Assembly: GCA_009379845.1 (NCBI GenBank)
Contig: WHSZ01000035.1
Location: 1 to 57,636 of the forward strand
Length of the DNA stretch: 57,636 nucleotides
Origin: Pseudonocardiaceae bacterium
Lineage (GTDB): Bacteria; Actinomycetota; Actinomycetes; Mycobacteriales; Pseudonocardiaceae
Direction of reading: 5' to 3'
The notes under the pieces are model-generated. The model had not been told where the DNA came from. It saw nothing but the letters and a program-made list of their open reading frames with translations, and ran no database searches. Position 1 is the stretch's first letter; the number at the start of each line of letters is the position of its first letter. The translations under genes were made by a program, and so were the position numbers. This document shows positions 29,122 through 38,129 of the stretch, in pieces.

Positions 29122-30216
29122 TCAGCGCTGGCCGGACCGGAGCGCGGCGCCGACGTTGCCGGTGGCGAGACCTAGGTACAGCGCGGCCAGCTCGAACCGC
29201 AGGGCCAGCACGGCCGCGCAGGTGGCCTCGTCGCCTGCCAGCTCCTCGGCCACCTCCGCGGACGGCGCGAGCACATCCGCGTTCGGCACGGCGTTCTCGG
29301 CCAGCCGGCGCATCGCATCGGCTGTGTGGCCGGGACGTACCGCGAGCAGCATCACCCGCCGGCCGCCGACCGGTCCGTCCAGCTCCGGATCCGCGAACAG
29401 ATCCGCCTCCGAACCGCCCCGCACGGCGGCCCTGTGCAGGGCCGTCCTGGCACGGGCCTGCTGGTAGTCGGCCACGTCACAGACCGTGCCGGCGAACTCA
29501 CCGAGCACCTGTGCGGCGTGCCCGGCGGCCGCGGTGGCCACCGGGTCGAGTCCCCACAGCAACGGGGTGCGATCCGCGACCCGTAGCGCGAGGGACTTCG
29601 CCGGGTTCACGAACGATTCGTGCACCAGATGGTCGCGCTCCGCCTCACGGTCCAGCTCGTCCGCGAGCGCGTCCACGTCCGGGTCCAGCAGGCCGAGTGC
29701 GCGCAGCGCGAGCAACCCGGCTGTCAGCACCCGTGCGGCAGCCAGCCCCGCCGGCACGTCGACAACGGGTGGCACCAGCAACGCGTTGCCCGCGGCCGCG
29801 GCGGCGACCGGCCCCTCGTCCGGCGCGGTGAGCACCACCGTCGCGCCGTAGCGGCCAGCCCGGTCGATCGAGGCGGCTAGTTCCGGGTCGGCAGGGTCGT
29901 CGGCGTGCGCGAGTACCACATCCAGCGGACCGATCCAGCTGGGCGTCGCGTCCGTGCGGATCACCGGCACCGGGCAGCTCGGCCCGGCCAGCGCCGCGAG
30001 CAACCGGTGGATGGCCGGCGCCACGCCGGGACGGGCGAGCAGCACCAGCGCCCGCGGCTGGCTGCCGAGCGCGTCGTCCAACCCGCGGGCGGCCGCGGCC
30101 TCACTGGTGGATCGCACCTGCGCACCAGCACGCGCGGCGGAGAGCAACAAACCTTCGGTGTCCGCCTCGGTCAGGCCGGACGGATCGTCGAGCACCGCGT
30201 CGTCGAACACGGTCAT
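29122..30216 (-). CDS. SIS-domain protein of the TobH / phosphoglucose-phosphomannose isomerase type
   Basis: A 364-residue protein resembling the bifunctional phosphoglucose/phosphomannose isomerase family and M. tuberculosis Rv3256c. The sugar-isomerase fold shows as alternating Ala-rich helices and strands (RALVLLARPGVAP, DVVLAHADDPADPELAASIDRA). The usual Ser/Thr-rich sugar-phosphate loops are weak, so catalytic activity is doubtful. ATG 30216 overlaps the Trm112 stop (ATGA), and manA follows. Its fixed place between two mannose-pathway enzymes suggests a structural or regulatory role there. Confidence 0.82.
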   Translation of the reverse strand: MTVFDDAVLDDPSGLTEADTEGLLLSAARAGAQVRSTSEAAAARGLDDALGSQPRALVLLARPGVAPAIHRLLAALAGPSCPVPVIRTDATPSWIGPLDVVLAHADDPADPELAASIDRAGRYGATVVLTAPDEGPVAAAAAGNALLVPPVVDVPAGLAAARVLTAGLLALRALGLLDPDVDALADELDREAERDHLVHESFVNPAKSLALRVADRTPLLWGLDPVATAAAGHAAQVLGEFAGTVCDVADYQQARARTALHRAAVRGGSEADLFADPELDGPVGGRRVMLLAVRPGHTADAMRRLAENAVPNADVLAPSAEVAEELAGDEATCAAVLALRFELAALYLGLATGNVGAALRSGQR

Positions 30217-30422
30217 GGCCGTTCTTCGAGATGCGCGTCGAGTTCGGCCTCGTCCAGCAGCAACACCGGGATACCGTCCTGTACCGGGAAGATCCTTCCG
30301 CAGGACGTGCAGGTCAACGCGTCGGCTTCGGGGTCGCCCGGCCGGCCGACGGTCAGCGGGGCATGGTCGGTGCTTGGGCAGGCCAGGATTTCCAGCAGCT
30401 GCTCATCGAGCTGGACGGCCAC
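30213..30422 (-). CDS. Trm112-family small zinc-binding protein
   Basis: A 69-residue protein. Trm112 proteins are zinc-containing partners that activate methyltransferases in eukaryotes and archaea; bacterial roles are unsettled. ILACPSTDHAPL and LTCTSCGRIFPVQDGIPVLL are the family signature. Only three Cys remain (15, 38, 41), since the second Cys of the usual CPxC is replaced by Thr, so metal binding may be incomplete or use His20. It overlaps the SIS gene by 4 bp and lies 105 bp after manB. Confidence 0.88.
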   Translation of the reverse strand: MAVQLDEQLLEILACPSTDHAPLTVGRPGDPEADALTCTSCGRIFPVQDGIPVLLLDEAELDAHLEERP

Positions 30423-30527
30423 GGTTCCTCCTCATTCTGGCTCGCTCGCACGGGGCATATCCCCAATATGGCATCGAATCCAACGACGCGTCGGCCCGGT
30501 GGTTCCGCGCGGGTGTCCGCACCCGGT

Positions 30528-31901
30528 TCAGCCGCGCACGATGGCGAGTACCTCGTCGGCGAGCGCGGAAACGCTCGGCTCGTCGGACGCCTCCACGTTC
30601 AGTCGCAACAGCGGCTCGGTGTTCGACGGCCGCAGGTTGAACCACGAACCGTCGGCGAGCTCGACGGTGAGCCCGTCGAGCTCGTCCACGCTGGCCCCTG
30701 CCCTGCCGGCGAAGGAGTCCTTGACGGCCCGCATCCTGCCTGCCTGGTCACGCACCGTGGAGTTGATCTCCCCGGACGCGGCGTACCGGTTGTACTCGGC
30801 GGTGAGCTCGGAAAGCGGCTTGTCCTGACCACCCAGCGCGGCCAGCACGTGCAGCGCGGCCAGCATGCCGGTGTCCGCCCGCCAGAAGTCCCGGAAGTAG
30901 TAGTGCGCGGAGTGCTCACCACCAAAGATCGCGCCGGTCTCGGCCATGGTCTGCTTGATGAACGAGTGCCCTACCCTGGTGCGCTTCGGCGTGCCGCCGT
31001 GTTCGGCGACGATCTCCGGAACAGCCTTGGACGTGATCAAGTTGTGGATCACCGTGCCACCGCCCTCCCCGTTGGCGCGCGCCTTGTCGAGCTCGCGCAC
31101 CGCGACCAAGGCGGTGATGGCGCTCGGCGCGACCGGCTCGCCGCGCTCGTCGATCACGAAGCACCGGTCGGCGTCACCGTCGAAAGCCAGCCCGGCGTCC
31201 GCAACCTCATCCCGCACCTTTGCTTGCAGGTCAACGATGTTCTTCGGGTCCAGCGGGTTCGCCTCGTGGTTCGGAAAGCTGCCGTCCAGCTCGAAGTACA
31301 TCGGCACGACCTCGATCCGCAGGCCATCGAAGACCGAGGGCACGGTGTGCCCTCCCATCCCGTTGCCGGCGTCCACCACGACCTTCAGCCGGCGGATCGC
31401 CGGCAGCTCGGGGACCATCCCGCGCAGATGCGCCGCGTACTCGGAAAGCATGTCCCGTTCGCTCAGCGCGCCCTGCGCACCGTCGTACGCCGGTACGCCA
31501 CGGTCCACCTCCTCGGCGATCGTGGCGAGACCGCTGTCCTCGCCGACCGGCGCGGCACCGGCCCGGCACAGCTTGATCCCGTTGTACTGGGCCGGATTGT
31601 GGCTCGCGGTGAACATGGCGCCCGGCAGTTCCAGCTTGCCGGACGCGAAGTACAGCATGTCGGTGCTGGCAAGCCCGACGCTGACCACATCGACGCCCTG
31701 TGCCCGTACGCCCTCGGCGAACGCCGCGGCCAGACCGGGCGAGGAGTCGCGCATGTCGTGGCCGACGACCACGGCCGAGGACTCCGCCCTGACCAGCCTG
31801 GCGAAGGCGGCACCGAAGTCCCGGACGAGTTCGGTGGTGAGTTGCTCGCCAACCACACCACGGATGTCATAGGCCTTGACGATGCTGGATAGGTCGGGCA
31901 C
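30528..31901 (-). CDS. manB: Phosphomannomutase/phosphoglucomutase
   Basis: Converts mannose-6-P to mannose-1-P (and probably glucose phosphates) through a phosphoserine. The 457-residue protein has the four-domain alpha-D-phosphohexomutase layout: KAYDIRG near the N-terminus, phosphoserine loop TASHNPAQYNG (about 98-108), metal loop DGDADR (about 242-247), the sugar-binding GGEHSAH (about 325-331) and the C-terminal phosphate loop RPSNTEPLLRL. GTG 31901 has AGGGAG 8 nt upstream; a long in-frame extension to 32141 is not conserved. Confidence 0.95.
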   Translation of the reverse strand: MPDLSSIVKAYDIRGVVGEQLTTELVRDFGAAFARLVRAESSAVVVGHDMRDSSPGLAAAFAEGVRAQGVDVVSVGLASTDMLYFASGKLELPGAMFTASHNPAQYNGIKLCRAGAAPVGEDSGLATIAEEVDRGVPAYDGAQGALSERDMLSEYAAHLRGMVPELPAIRRLKVVVDAGNGMGGHTVPSVFDGLRIEVVPMYFELDGSFPNHEANPLDPKNIVDLQAKVRDEVADAGLAFDGDADRCFVIDERGEPVAPSAITALVAVRELDKARANGEGGGTVIHNLITSKAVPEIVAEHGGTPKRTRVGHSFIKQTMAETGAIFGGEHSAHYYFRDFWRADTGMLAALHVLAALGGQDKPLSELTAEYNRYAASGEINSTVRDQAGRMRAVKDSFAGRAGASVDELDGLTVELADGSWFNLRPSNTEPLLRLNVEASDEPSVSALADEVLAIVRG

Positions 31902-32007
31902 GCGCGCTACTCCCTGGCGAATCATGTCGGGCGGAACGGCACAGAGCCTACTGGTTGATGGCCCACTGCCCGGCAACCGTCGCCAACGGACGCGTGCTTC
32001 CGGCCGG

Positions 32008-32364
32008 CTAGTCCGTCGGAGTGGGCAGTACGCGCAGATGCCCGCGGCGACCCGAGCCGCTTTCGGGCTCCGGCTGCTCGATCGGCCGGCTCGGGCTGCC
32101 GGCCTCCCGCACCGCTTCGGCCAGGGCCGTGAGGTCGTCATTGGACGGGTCCTGCTGGCCGAATTCGCCCTCGTAGCGCACGACCTCCCACCCCTTGGGC
32201 ACGGTCAGCCGCCCGGCGTGTTCGGCGCACAGGTCGTAACTGTGGGGTTCACACGACGTGGCGAGCGGGCCTACGACCGCGGTGGAATCGGCGTAGGCGT
32301 AGGTCAGCGTCGCGACCGCCGAGTTCTGGCAGCCGGCTCGAGAACACTTCCGCACGCTCCGCAC
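32008..32364 (-). CDS. DUF3499 family protein
   Basis: A 118-residue actinobacterial protein (Rv3258c type). The N-terminus carries KCSRAGCQNSAVATLTYAYADSTAVVGPL, and then EPHSYDLCAEHAGRLTVPKGWEVVRYEG. The spaced Cys/His residues suggest a small zinc site. The C-terminal 40 residues are Pro/Glu-rich. The start is taken as GTG 32364 to fit family members; GTG 32355 is possible and neither has a good binding site. It is first in the leftward mannose-gene run and divergent from the metallopeptidase-like gene. Confidence 0.85.
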   Translation of the reverse strand: MRSVRKCSRAGCQNSAVATLTYAYADSTAVVGPLATSCEPHSYDLCAEHAGRLTVPKGWEVVRYEGEFGQQDPSNDDLTALAEAVREAGSPSRPIEQPEPESGSGRRGHLRVLPTPTD

Positions 32365-32427
32365 ATCGCAGACGATAGCGCGTTCCGAGCGGTGGGCGTG
32401 GCAGGCACGCTGGCGCCTCGCCGGGCG

Positions 32428-32433
32428 TACCCT
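32428..32433 (+). promoter_or_regulatory. Putative -10 element of a leaderless gene
   Basis: TACCCT (TANNNT) ends 5 nt before GTG 32439. No Shine-Dalgarno sequence precedes that GTG, so a leaderless message is likely. Confidence 0.5.
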
Positions 32434-32438
32434 CACTC

Positions 32439-32942
32439 GTGAAGAGTCCGAGGCTGTCGAGGTGGTGTGTGCGCAAGACGCGACGCAAGCAGTGGCCGCG
32501 GCGTGAGCGACACGGGCGGGGTCCCCGCGGCCCGCTGTACCCGGCATCACTGCCCGCCGCGGCGAGCCGCGCCGAACGCTTCGACGCCCTGGTACTGGAC
32601 GCGCTCGAGCCGATCGAGCTGCGCTGGCGTGATCAGTTGAGCACCCTGGACGTCGCCGTTGACGACGTGCCGGACGTGCAGCCGGTGCGCACCCAGCCGC
32701 CGCTGACGGACCCTTCGAGCCCGGACGGCGTGCTGCGGGACGGCGACGTGCCGCTGGCCAAGCTGGTCCCAGCGGGGGTGGATCGCACCGGTATCCCGAC
32801 CCGTGCCCGCATCGTGCTCTACCGCCGGCCGCTCGAAGCGCGCGCCAAGGACAGCGTGGACCTCACCGAACTGGTGCACGAGGTACTCGTCGAGCAGGTG
32901 GCCACCTACCTCGGGCTCGATCCGGACGTCATCGACGAGTAG
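32439..32942 (+). CDS. Metallopeptidase-family (zincin-like) protein with degenerate active site
   Basis: A 167-residue member of the small zincin-like family of which M. tuberculosis Rv3259 is an example. The N-terminal 45 residues are basic and disordered-looking. The core runs from ERFDALVLDALEPIELRW to RARIVLYRRPLEARAK. Where an active zincin has HExxH, this protein reads HEVLVEQVATYLGL: His-Glu is kept, but the second His is Val. It is therefore probably not a classical protease. Convergent with the giant glycosyltransferase gene, stops 8 bp apart. Confidence 0.8.
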   Translation: MKSPRLSRWCVRKTRRKQWPRRERHGRGPRGPLYPASLPAAASRAERFDALVLDALEPIELRWRDQLSTLDVAVDDVPDVQPVRTQPPLTDPSSPDGVLRDGDVPLAKLVPAGVDRTGIPTRARIVLYRRPLEARAKDSVDLTELVHEVLVEQVATYLGLDPDVIDE

Positions 32943-32949
32943 CGCGGGC

Positions 32950-35900
32950 TCACCTGCGCCGGCTACTCGGGACCACGGTCAGCAGGGTGAACAGCACGGC
33001 GGCCCCTTGCACCAGCAAGGACACGCTGCGCAGTGCGGACGGCAGCTCCACACGGACCTCCGCCGCGCGGGTCGGCACCTCCACCGCGACCTGGTGACCC
33101 CACGCCTGCACGATCGGTGCCTGCTCGCCGTTCACGGTGGCCTGCCAGCCCGGCTCCTCCTCCGCGGCGAGCACCAGCAGCCGGCCGCCTGCGCCGTCCG
33201 AGGTACGGACCGCGACGTCCGGCGGTGCGGCGTTCACCGGCGCGACGCCGACACCGTCCGGCTGCGTCGGCGGGATCCCTCCCCGCACCGCCCCGCGGGC
33301 GAGCTCCGGCGAGATCAGCACCGCGTTCCCGCTAGCCGGCTGCAGCCGCACCACGCCCCTGCCATCCGTTGTGGACGGAGCGGGCGCGACGAGGTCGCCG
33401 GCCAGCCCCCGCAGCCGCTCGGCGGACGCGGTGTCCGGGAGCACCGCGAACAGCACGCCTGAGGCCGCGGCGAACGACACCGCGGATCGAGCCGCGGATT
33501 CCGAACCGGAGCGCAGCGCGCTGTCCCAGTCGCGCAGCCGGTCGGCGGAGGCCCCGGCCGGTGCCACGTCGTCGTCGCCGAACGCGGGTAGCCGGCCACC
33601 GACCTGCCGTACCGGCTCGCCGTCCCTTGGCAGCACCAGCACCGACCGACCGGACGAGGCGAGCTCGGCTTTCAGCGACGAAGCCATGGTGAACCCGCCG
33701 CCGGTGCGCAGCGGCCCGTCGCCGCCGGCGATCACCGCGCTCGCGGCCATCGCGACCAGCCCCAGGACCCCGGCGACCGCTGCGCCACGCAGCACCACCG
33801 GGCGGGGAAGCCCAGCCGGCACGCCCTGCCGGCAGCACGCCACGACCGTCCACAACAGACCGGTACCGATCACGAGCAGGCTCGTGCCGGCCCAGCCGGC
33901 CCGCGGCACTCCTCCGGTCAGCGGCTCGAGCGGCACCATCCGCTGCACCGCGAGCGCGATCCCGCCGAGCACCACCAGCCCCAAACCCGGCCACGCCACC
34001 CGCACCGGCCGCAGCACCAGCGCGGCAACCGCGGCGAGCACCACGAGCAACCCAAGTCCCGACCAGGCGCCCGCCCCGCCCGGATGCAGGCTGAGCAGTT
34101 CGAACACGGACGCCGGTGCGTCCGGCCGGCCCGCGCCGATCCCGTGCAGCACAAGCGCGGGTTCGCTGATCAACGCCGCGGGCCACGGCAGCAGCAGCGC
34201 GATCGGCAGCAGCACGACGATGAACAGCCCGCCGATCCGCCGCCCACCGTGCTCGATCGCCGAGGGCACCAGCACGAAGCCCAGCAGCACGGCCACCAGC
34301 ACCAGCAGGTGCAGCAGCGGGGAGAACGCGCCGATCAACGCCACGCCAACGGAACAGAGCACGGCGTTGGAAAGCCACCTGCGCCCGCTGTTCGGCATCA
34401 GCACCGCGGCGAGGCCGGCCAGCACCAGCGGCAGCAGGATGTGCGGCACCACCACGTCGGGCCTGCCCTGCGCGACCGCGGCGGTGGCCGGCGGCAGCAA
34501 CGCGTAACCCGCGGCGGCCAGCGCCCGGATCCACCGGTTGGCTAGCAGCCTCCGGCTCGCCAGGTACGCGGAAAGCCCGGCGAGCGGAACGGACCCGATC
34601 AGCAGCACGGCCAGCGCGGTGGCTGGCCCGCCGACCGGCGCGAACACCGCGCCGAGCACGCCGAGAACCGCCAGCGCGGCGGGAGCCTGCGCGGAGGTGC
34701 CACCGGCCACCGGGTGCCAGGCGGACAGGTACTGCGACCACACCTCGCCCAGCTCGCCGACCGGGAGCACCCGCCCGCCTGCCAGGTCCGGACCGAGCCG
34801 CCCGGCGTTGGCGACCAGTGCGATCGCGGTGAGCCCGAGCACCAGCAACACCGGCGGCGCGAAAAGGGTGGCGGCCAGTACCCGGCGCGCCCCGAGTTCC
34901 ACGAACACCAGATCGGACTGCGGGCGCCTGCTGCCGTCGCTGCGCGCGGGGGACGGCCGCGACGCACCGTCGCCATCGCCGTCGTCGTCCGGACCCGGCG
35001 CGTGGCCATCGGAGGTGTCCCGGCCATCCGGGGTGGCGCCGCCTTCCGGCCCGACCGGAACCGGCACGGCGACCGTCCGGCTCGGCAGGCGAAGCCCCGC
35101 TGAGCGGCGCGCGCGGGGCCGACCGACCGTGCCGGCCGGCAGGGCCGCAGGGCCGACCGTACGGCGCACGGCGCTCTGCTCGGCTTCCGGCAACGTCCAC
35201 ACCGCCGACGAGCCGGCGAACTCCGGCAACCGGCCGAGCGCGGCGCCGCCCTCCAGGTTGCGGCGAACCAGGTGCCCCACGCCGCCACGCAATCCGTTAC
35301 GCAGCCGGGTGAACCGGCTGGTGAACAACCCGCTCACGCTGCCGGGCCGGTCGGCGGCCCTGCGGGCCTTACGGGCCGCTCGCAACCCCGCCCGACCGCT
35401 GACGAGGTAGCGCAGCGCGAACAGCTCGGCGCCGGCCGCGTTACCCCTGCGCAGCAACCCGAAGCCGAGCGCACGCAGCAGGCAGAGCAGCAGCAGCCTC
35501 GGTACCCCGTAGAGGAAGGAGAACGTCGAGCAGTTGATCAGGAAGGTGCGCAAGCCGTGCGCGCGCTGGGCGGCACGTGACCTGGCCCCCCGCAGCGCGC
35601 CCGAGGCTCGGCGGCCGCTGCTCGCGGCGCGCGCGTGCCGGATCCGGGCGGTGGGAACGGCGAGCACCAGGCTGCCGGCCTGGTTCGCCCGCCAGCCGAA
35701 GTCGATGTCTTCCCCGAACAGTGGGAAAGTGCGGTCGAACCCGCCGAGTTCGCGCCACAGCTGGCGGCGAAGCAGCATGCCGGCACTGCTCACCGCGAGC
35801 ACCTCGGTGCTCTGTTCGAAAGCCCTGGGTTCGAACGCCCTGGGTTCAACGGCCCTGCGCTCGAAAGCCCTGGGCTCGACGGCACCGCGTTCGACGGGGC

Positions 35901-36591
35901 CGGATTCGGCCGTACTGGATTCGGAGACACCGGGTTCGCCGTCCGCGCCGGGTTCGCCGGCCGCACCGGCCGCGGGCGCGGCGGGTTCTTGGTGCGCGGC
36001 GGACTCGTCGGGAGCGGAACCGTTACCCGATCGAGTGTGTTCGGTGCCGGCCTGCCGACCCCAATCCACCGCGTGCGAGCCGATCCCGGTCTGCCGGTGG
36101 CCGGATGCGTCGGTGGAAAGCCCGGCCTCGACCACCAGGCGCCGATCCCTCCAGTCGAGGGCGAGCGGCCCGAGCACGCCGGCGGATGGCGCGACGTCGA
36201 CGGCGTTCAACAGCGTCGCGAGGCAATGTGGTTCCGGCGCGGAATCGTCGTGCAGCACCCAGATCCAGCTGCTCGAGTCGCCCCAGCGCTCGGTGGCCTC
36301 GTCGACCGCGATCGCGACGGCTTCGGCGAACCCGGTGCCGCTCTCCAACGTGATGACCCCGGAGAGCGCACCGCGATCCGCGGCATCGGCGAGAAGCTCG
36401 CAGCTGTGGTCGGTCGACCCGTTGTCGACGGCGAGAACGTGGCGTGGACGTACCGTGGAGTTCCGCAGCGCGGACAGCGTCGCACCCAGCCAGGGCGCGC
36501 CGTTGTGGCACACCAGCACGGCGAGTACGGGTGCGGTTCCGCCCGGCGCGGAGCGGGCGGACCGGACTTCGGACGGAGCGGTTCGGGGCAA
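32950..36591 (-). CDS. Giant GT2 glycosyltransferase fused to a polytopic membrane domain
   Basis: A 1,213-residue protein. The N-terminal GT2 domain starts VLAVLVCHNGAPWLGATLSAL (18-38) with VDNGS and VLHDDSAPEP as nucleotide/metal sites, and continues after a long insert at LGGFDRTFPLFGEDIDFGWR. The insert (about 175-265) is low complexity and contains a pentapeptide repeat. The second half (from about 570) has some 12 hydrophobic segments such as VLAATLFAPPVLLVLGLTAIALVA, then an extracytoplasmic Ala/Gly-rich part and a final helix (VSLLVQGAAVLFTLL). A secondary transfer of sugar across or at the membrane is likely; the substrate is unknown. TTG 36591 has AGGAGG 5 nt upstream. Confidence 0.85.
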   Translation of the reverse strand: MPRTAPSEVRSARSAPGGTAPVLAVLVCHNGAPWLGATLSALRNSTVRPRHVLAVDNGSTDHSCELLADAADRGALSGVITLESGTGFAEAVAIAVDEATERWGDSSSWIWVLHDDSAPEPHCLATLLNAVDVAPSAGVLGPLALDWRDRRLVVEAGLSTDASGHRQTGIGSHAVDWGRQAGTEHTRSGNGSAPDESAAHQEPAAPAAGAAGEPGADGEPGVSESSTAESGPVERGAVEPRAFERRAVEPRAFEPRAFEQSTEVLAVSSAGMLLRRQLWRELGGFDRTFPLFGEDIDFGWRANQAGSLVLAVPTARIRHARAASSGRRASGALRGARSRAAQRAHGLRTFLINCSTFSFLYGVPRLLLLCLLRALGFGLLRRGNAAGAELFALRYLVSGRAGLRAARKARRAADRPGSVSGLFTSRFTRLRNGLRGGVGHLVRRNLEGGAALGRLPEFAGSSAVWTLPEAEQSAVRRTVGPAALPAGTVGRPRARRSAGLRLPSRTVAVPVPVGPEGGATPDGRDTSDGHAPGPDDDGDGDGASRPSPARSDGSRRPQSDLVFVELGARRVLAATLFAPPVLLVLGLTAIALVANAGRLGPDLAGGRVLPVGELGEVWSQYLSAWHPVAGGTSAQAPAALAVLGVLGAVFAPVGGPATALAVLLIGSVPLAGLSAYLASRRLLANRWIRALAAAGYALLPPATAAVAQGRPDVVVPHILLPLVLAGLAAVLMPNSGRRWLSNAVLCSVGVALIGAFSPLLHLLVLVAVLLGFVLVPSAIEHGGRRIGGLFIVVLLPIALLLPWPAALISEPALVLHGIGAGRPDAPASVFELLSLHPGGAGAWSGLGLLVVLAAVAALVLRPVRVAWPGLGLVVLGGIALAVQRMVPLEPLTGGVPRAGWAGTSLLVIGTGLLWTVVACCRQGVPAGLPRPVVLRGAAVAGVLGLVAMAASAVIAGGDGPLRTGGGFTMASSLKAELASSGRSVLVLPRDGEPVRQVGGRLPAFGDDDVAPAGASADRLRDWDSALRSGSESAARSAVSFAAASGVLFAVLPDTASAERLRGLAGDLVAPAPSTTDGRGVVRLQPASGNAVLISPELARGAVRGGIPPTQPDGVGVAPVNAAPPDVAVRTSDGAGGRLLVLAAEEEPGWQATVNGEQAPIVQAWGHQVAVEVPTRAAEVRVELPSALRSVSLLVQGAAVLFTLLTVVPSSRRR
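35819..35956. repeat. 15-bp coding minisatellite in the GT2 domain
   Basis: Eight successive 15-bp units (35819-35938) followed by an 18-bp variant unit (35939-35956), most ending TTCG. Examples on the plus strand are AAAGCCCTGGGTTCG (35819), AAAGCCCTGGGCTCG (35864) and ACGGCACCGCGTTCG (35879). In the reverse reading frame they encode pentads such as EPRAF, EPRAF, ERRAV, EPRAF, ERGAV. Unit length is a multiple of three, so copy-number change keeps the frame. Confidence 0.85.
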
Positions 36592-36596
36592 CGACC

Positions 36597-36602
36597 CCTC
36601 CT
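36597..36602 (-). promoter_or_regulatory. Ribosome binding site for the TTG-started giant GT gene
   Basis: Minus-strand AGGAGG, 5 nt before TTG 36591. This perfect site supports the unusual TTG start over internal alternatives. Confidence 0.7.
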
Positions 36603-36719
36603 GGGTTCGCGGGTGTTGGCACAGCGCGGGCCTGCGCGCTGCTTATGTCGGATGACCGGCTGTAGCCCGGATCACCCGCACACCTTATTGCGAGCCCTCG
36701 AACCGCCGAACTGGAGACC

Positions 36720-37007
36720 TCAAACCGCTCGTTTCTTGAGCTTGCGGCGTTCCCGTTCGGACAAACCACCCCAGATGCCGAAGCGCTCGTCATGGGCCAG
36801 CGCGTACTCGAGGCACTCGCTGCGGACCTCGCAGCCCTGACAAATTCGCTTCGCCTCGCGTGTCGATCCACCCTTTTCCGGGAAGAACGCTTCAGGATCG
36901 GTTTGCGCACAGAGCGCGCGCTCCTGCCACTCCTGCTCCTCAGGAGTGTCGAACAGGTCAGTAAGGAGCTCCAGCTCAGCGCCAGGGTGCTCCCCCCACT
37001 CAACCAC
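36720..37007 (-). CDS. whiB2: WhiB-family iron-sulfur regulator (WhiB2 type)
   Basis: WhiB2 (WhmD in mycobacteria) is an iron-sulfur transcription factor controlling septation and division. From GTG 37007 the protein is 95 residues with cluster ligands Cys33, Cys56, Cys59 and Cys65, the WhiB turn GIWGG (77-81) and a basic C-terminal helix ERERRKLKKRAV. ALCAQTDPEAFFPEKGGSTR is almost the same as in mycobacterial WhiB2. The start is not secure: the better AGAGGAG site lies 13 nt upstream of the GTG. It sits next to fbiA/fbiB as in M. tuberculosis Rv3260c-Rv3262. Confidence 0.93.
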   Translation of the reverse strand: MVEWGEHPGAELELLTDLFDTPEEQEWQERALCAQTDPEAFFPEKGGSTREAKRICQGCEVRSECLEYALAHDERFGIWGGLSERERRKLKKRAV

Positions 37008-37242
37008 TTTTCCGACGTCACTCCTCTGGGGCTCCACGGACCCCTGCCAACTGTTTCGCACGTCCGCCTCCTCGCCTTCTGCACTCCCCGGTTGGCGGAC
37101 ACCACCCACCGCCCCCTGCGCGGCGAATGACACCACTGTGATTACACCTGCGTAAGTCGCTGCGGTCAAGCGCGGTACACGCGGACGGGGGACCCCGAAC
37201 TTCCGGGGTCGTGACACCCGGCCGAGGCGGAGCAGCCACACT

Positions 37243-38025
37243 GTGCGGGTGCGACGATCAGCAATTCGCCCAAGTCCGCTGTTTCTCGGCATCCTCGGCG
37301 TGGCCGTCGCGGGCGGCGTACTCGCCGCGTTCGGCGATGTGAACACCGTTCTTACCACGGAGTCCGACCCACTGCTGATCGGTGGCATTGTGCTGTTGGT
37401 ACTCGGCGGGTGGGGCGTATCGCTGTGCCTGCACGAGTTCGGCCACGCGATTTTCGCCTACCGAGGCGGAGACCGCGAGGTGGCGCTAAAGGGATACCTC
37501 ACGCTCGACCCTCGGCGCTACACGGATCCGGTTCTGAGCCTGGTGCTGCCGCTGCTGCTGCTCGCCGTCGGCGGCATCCCGTTGCCGGGTGGCGCGGTCT
37601 GGATCAATCACCACGCGCTGCGCTCCCGCCGGGTGGAATCCATGGTTTCGCTCGCCGGGCCGTTTTCCAACCTGGCGCTCGGCGCGCTGCTGATCGCGTC
37701 CGTCGCGTTCGTCCCGATGGCGGGCGGTCTGGCGGCCGGGCTGTCCTACCTGGCGCTGCTGCAGGTGCTCGCGTTCGTGTTGAATATCTTGCCGGTGCCC
37801 GGCCTTGACGGCTGGGGCGCCATCGAGCCGCACCTGTCCCACGAGGCGCGCCGGTTCGGCGCCAAGGCGCGGCCGTGGGCGCCGTTGATCCTGTTCGCGC
37901 TGATCATCGGTATCCGGCCGATCGGCGAGCTGTTCTTCACGGTCTCCGAATCGGTGTTCACGCTCATCGGTGGCGACGAGTTCCTCTACCAGGTGGGGCT
38001 GAGCGAGTTTATGTTCTGGCGGTGA
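37243..38025 (+). CDS. Site-2 protease family (M50-like) membrane protein
   Basis: A 260-residue polytopic membrane protein. The zinc-binding helix carries HEFGH (64-68), and the third ligand is Asp189 in NILPVPGLDGWG (181-192), the S2P NPxxxxDG-type motif with the first Pro shifted. About six membrane helices are visible. No PDZ domain is present, so this is a compact S2P. Possible substrates are anti-sigma factors or signal remnants. GTG 37243 is used; GTG 37249 is two codons later. Divergent from whiB2 across 235 bp. Confidence 0.87.
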   Translation: MRVRRSAIRPSPLFLGILGVAVAGGVLAAFGDVNTVLTTESDPLLIGGIVLLVLGGWGVSLCLHEFGHAIFAYRGGDREVALKGYLTLDPRRYTDPVLSLVLPLLLLAVGGIPLPGGAVWINHHALRSRRVESMVSLAGPFSNLALGALLIASVAFVPMAGGLAAGLSYLALLQVLAFVLNILPVPGLDGWGAIEPHLSHEARRFGAKARPWAPLILFALIIGIRPIGELFFTVSESVFTLIGGDEFLYQVGLSEFMFWR

Positions 38026-38129
38026 CCCGCCGGCCGCACCGGCGGGGAACGGCCAGCACGAATGCCGTCCGCACATCTTGGCAGTACTTGCGGGACGCAC
38101 TGTCCGTGCGGCATGCGAGGATCGGCGAT

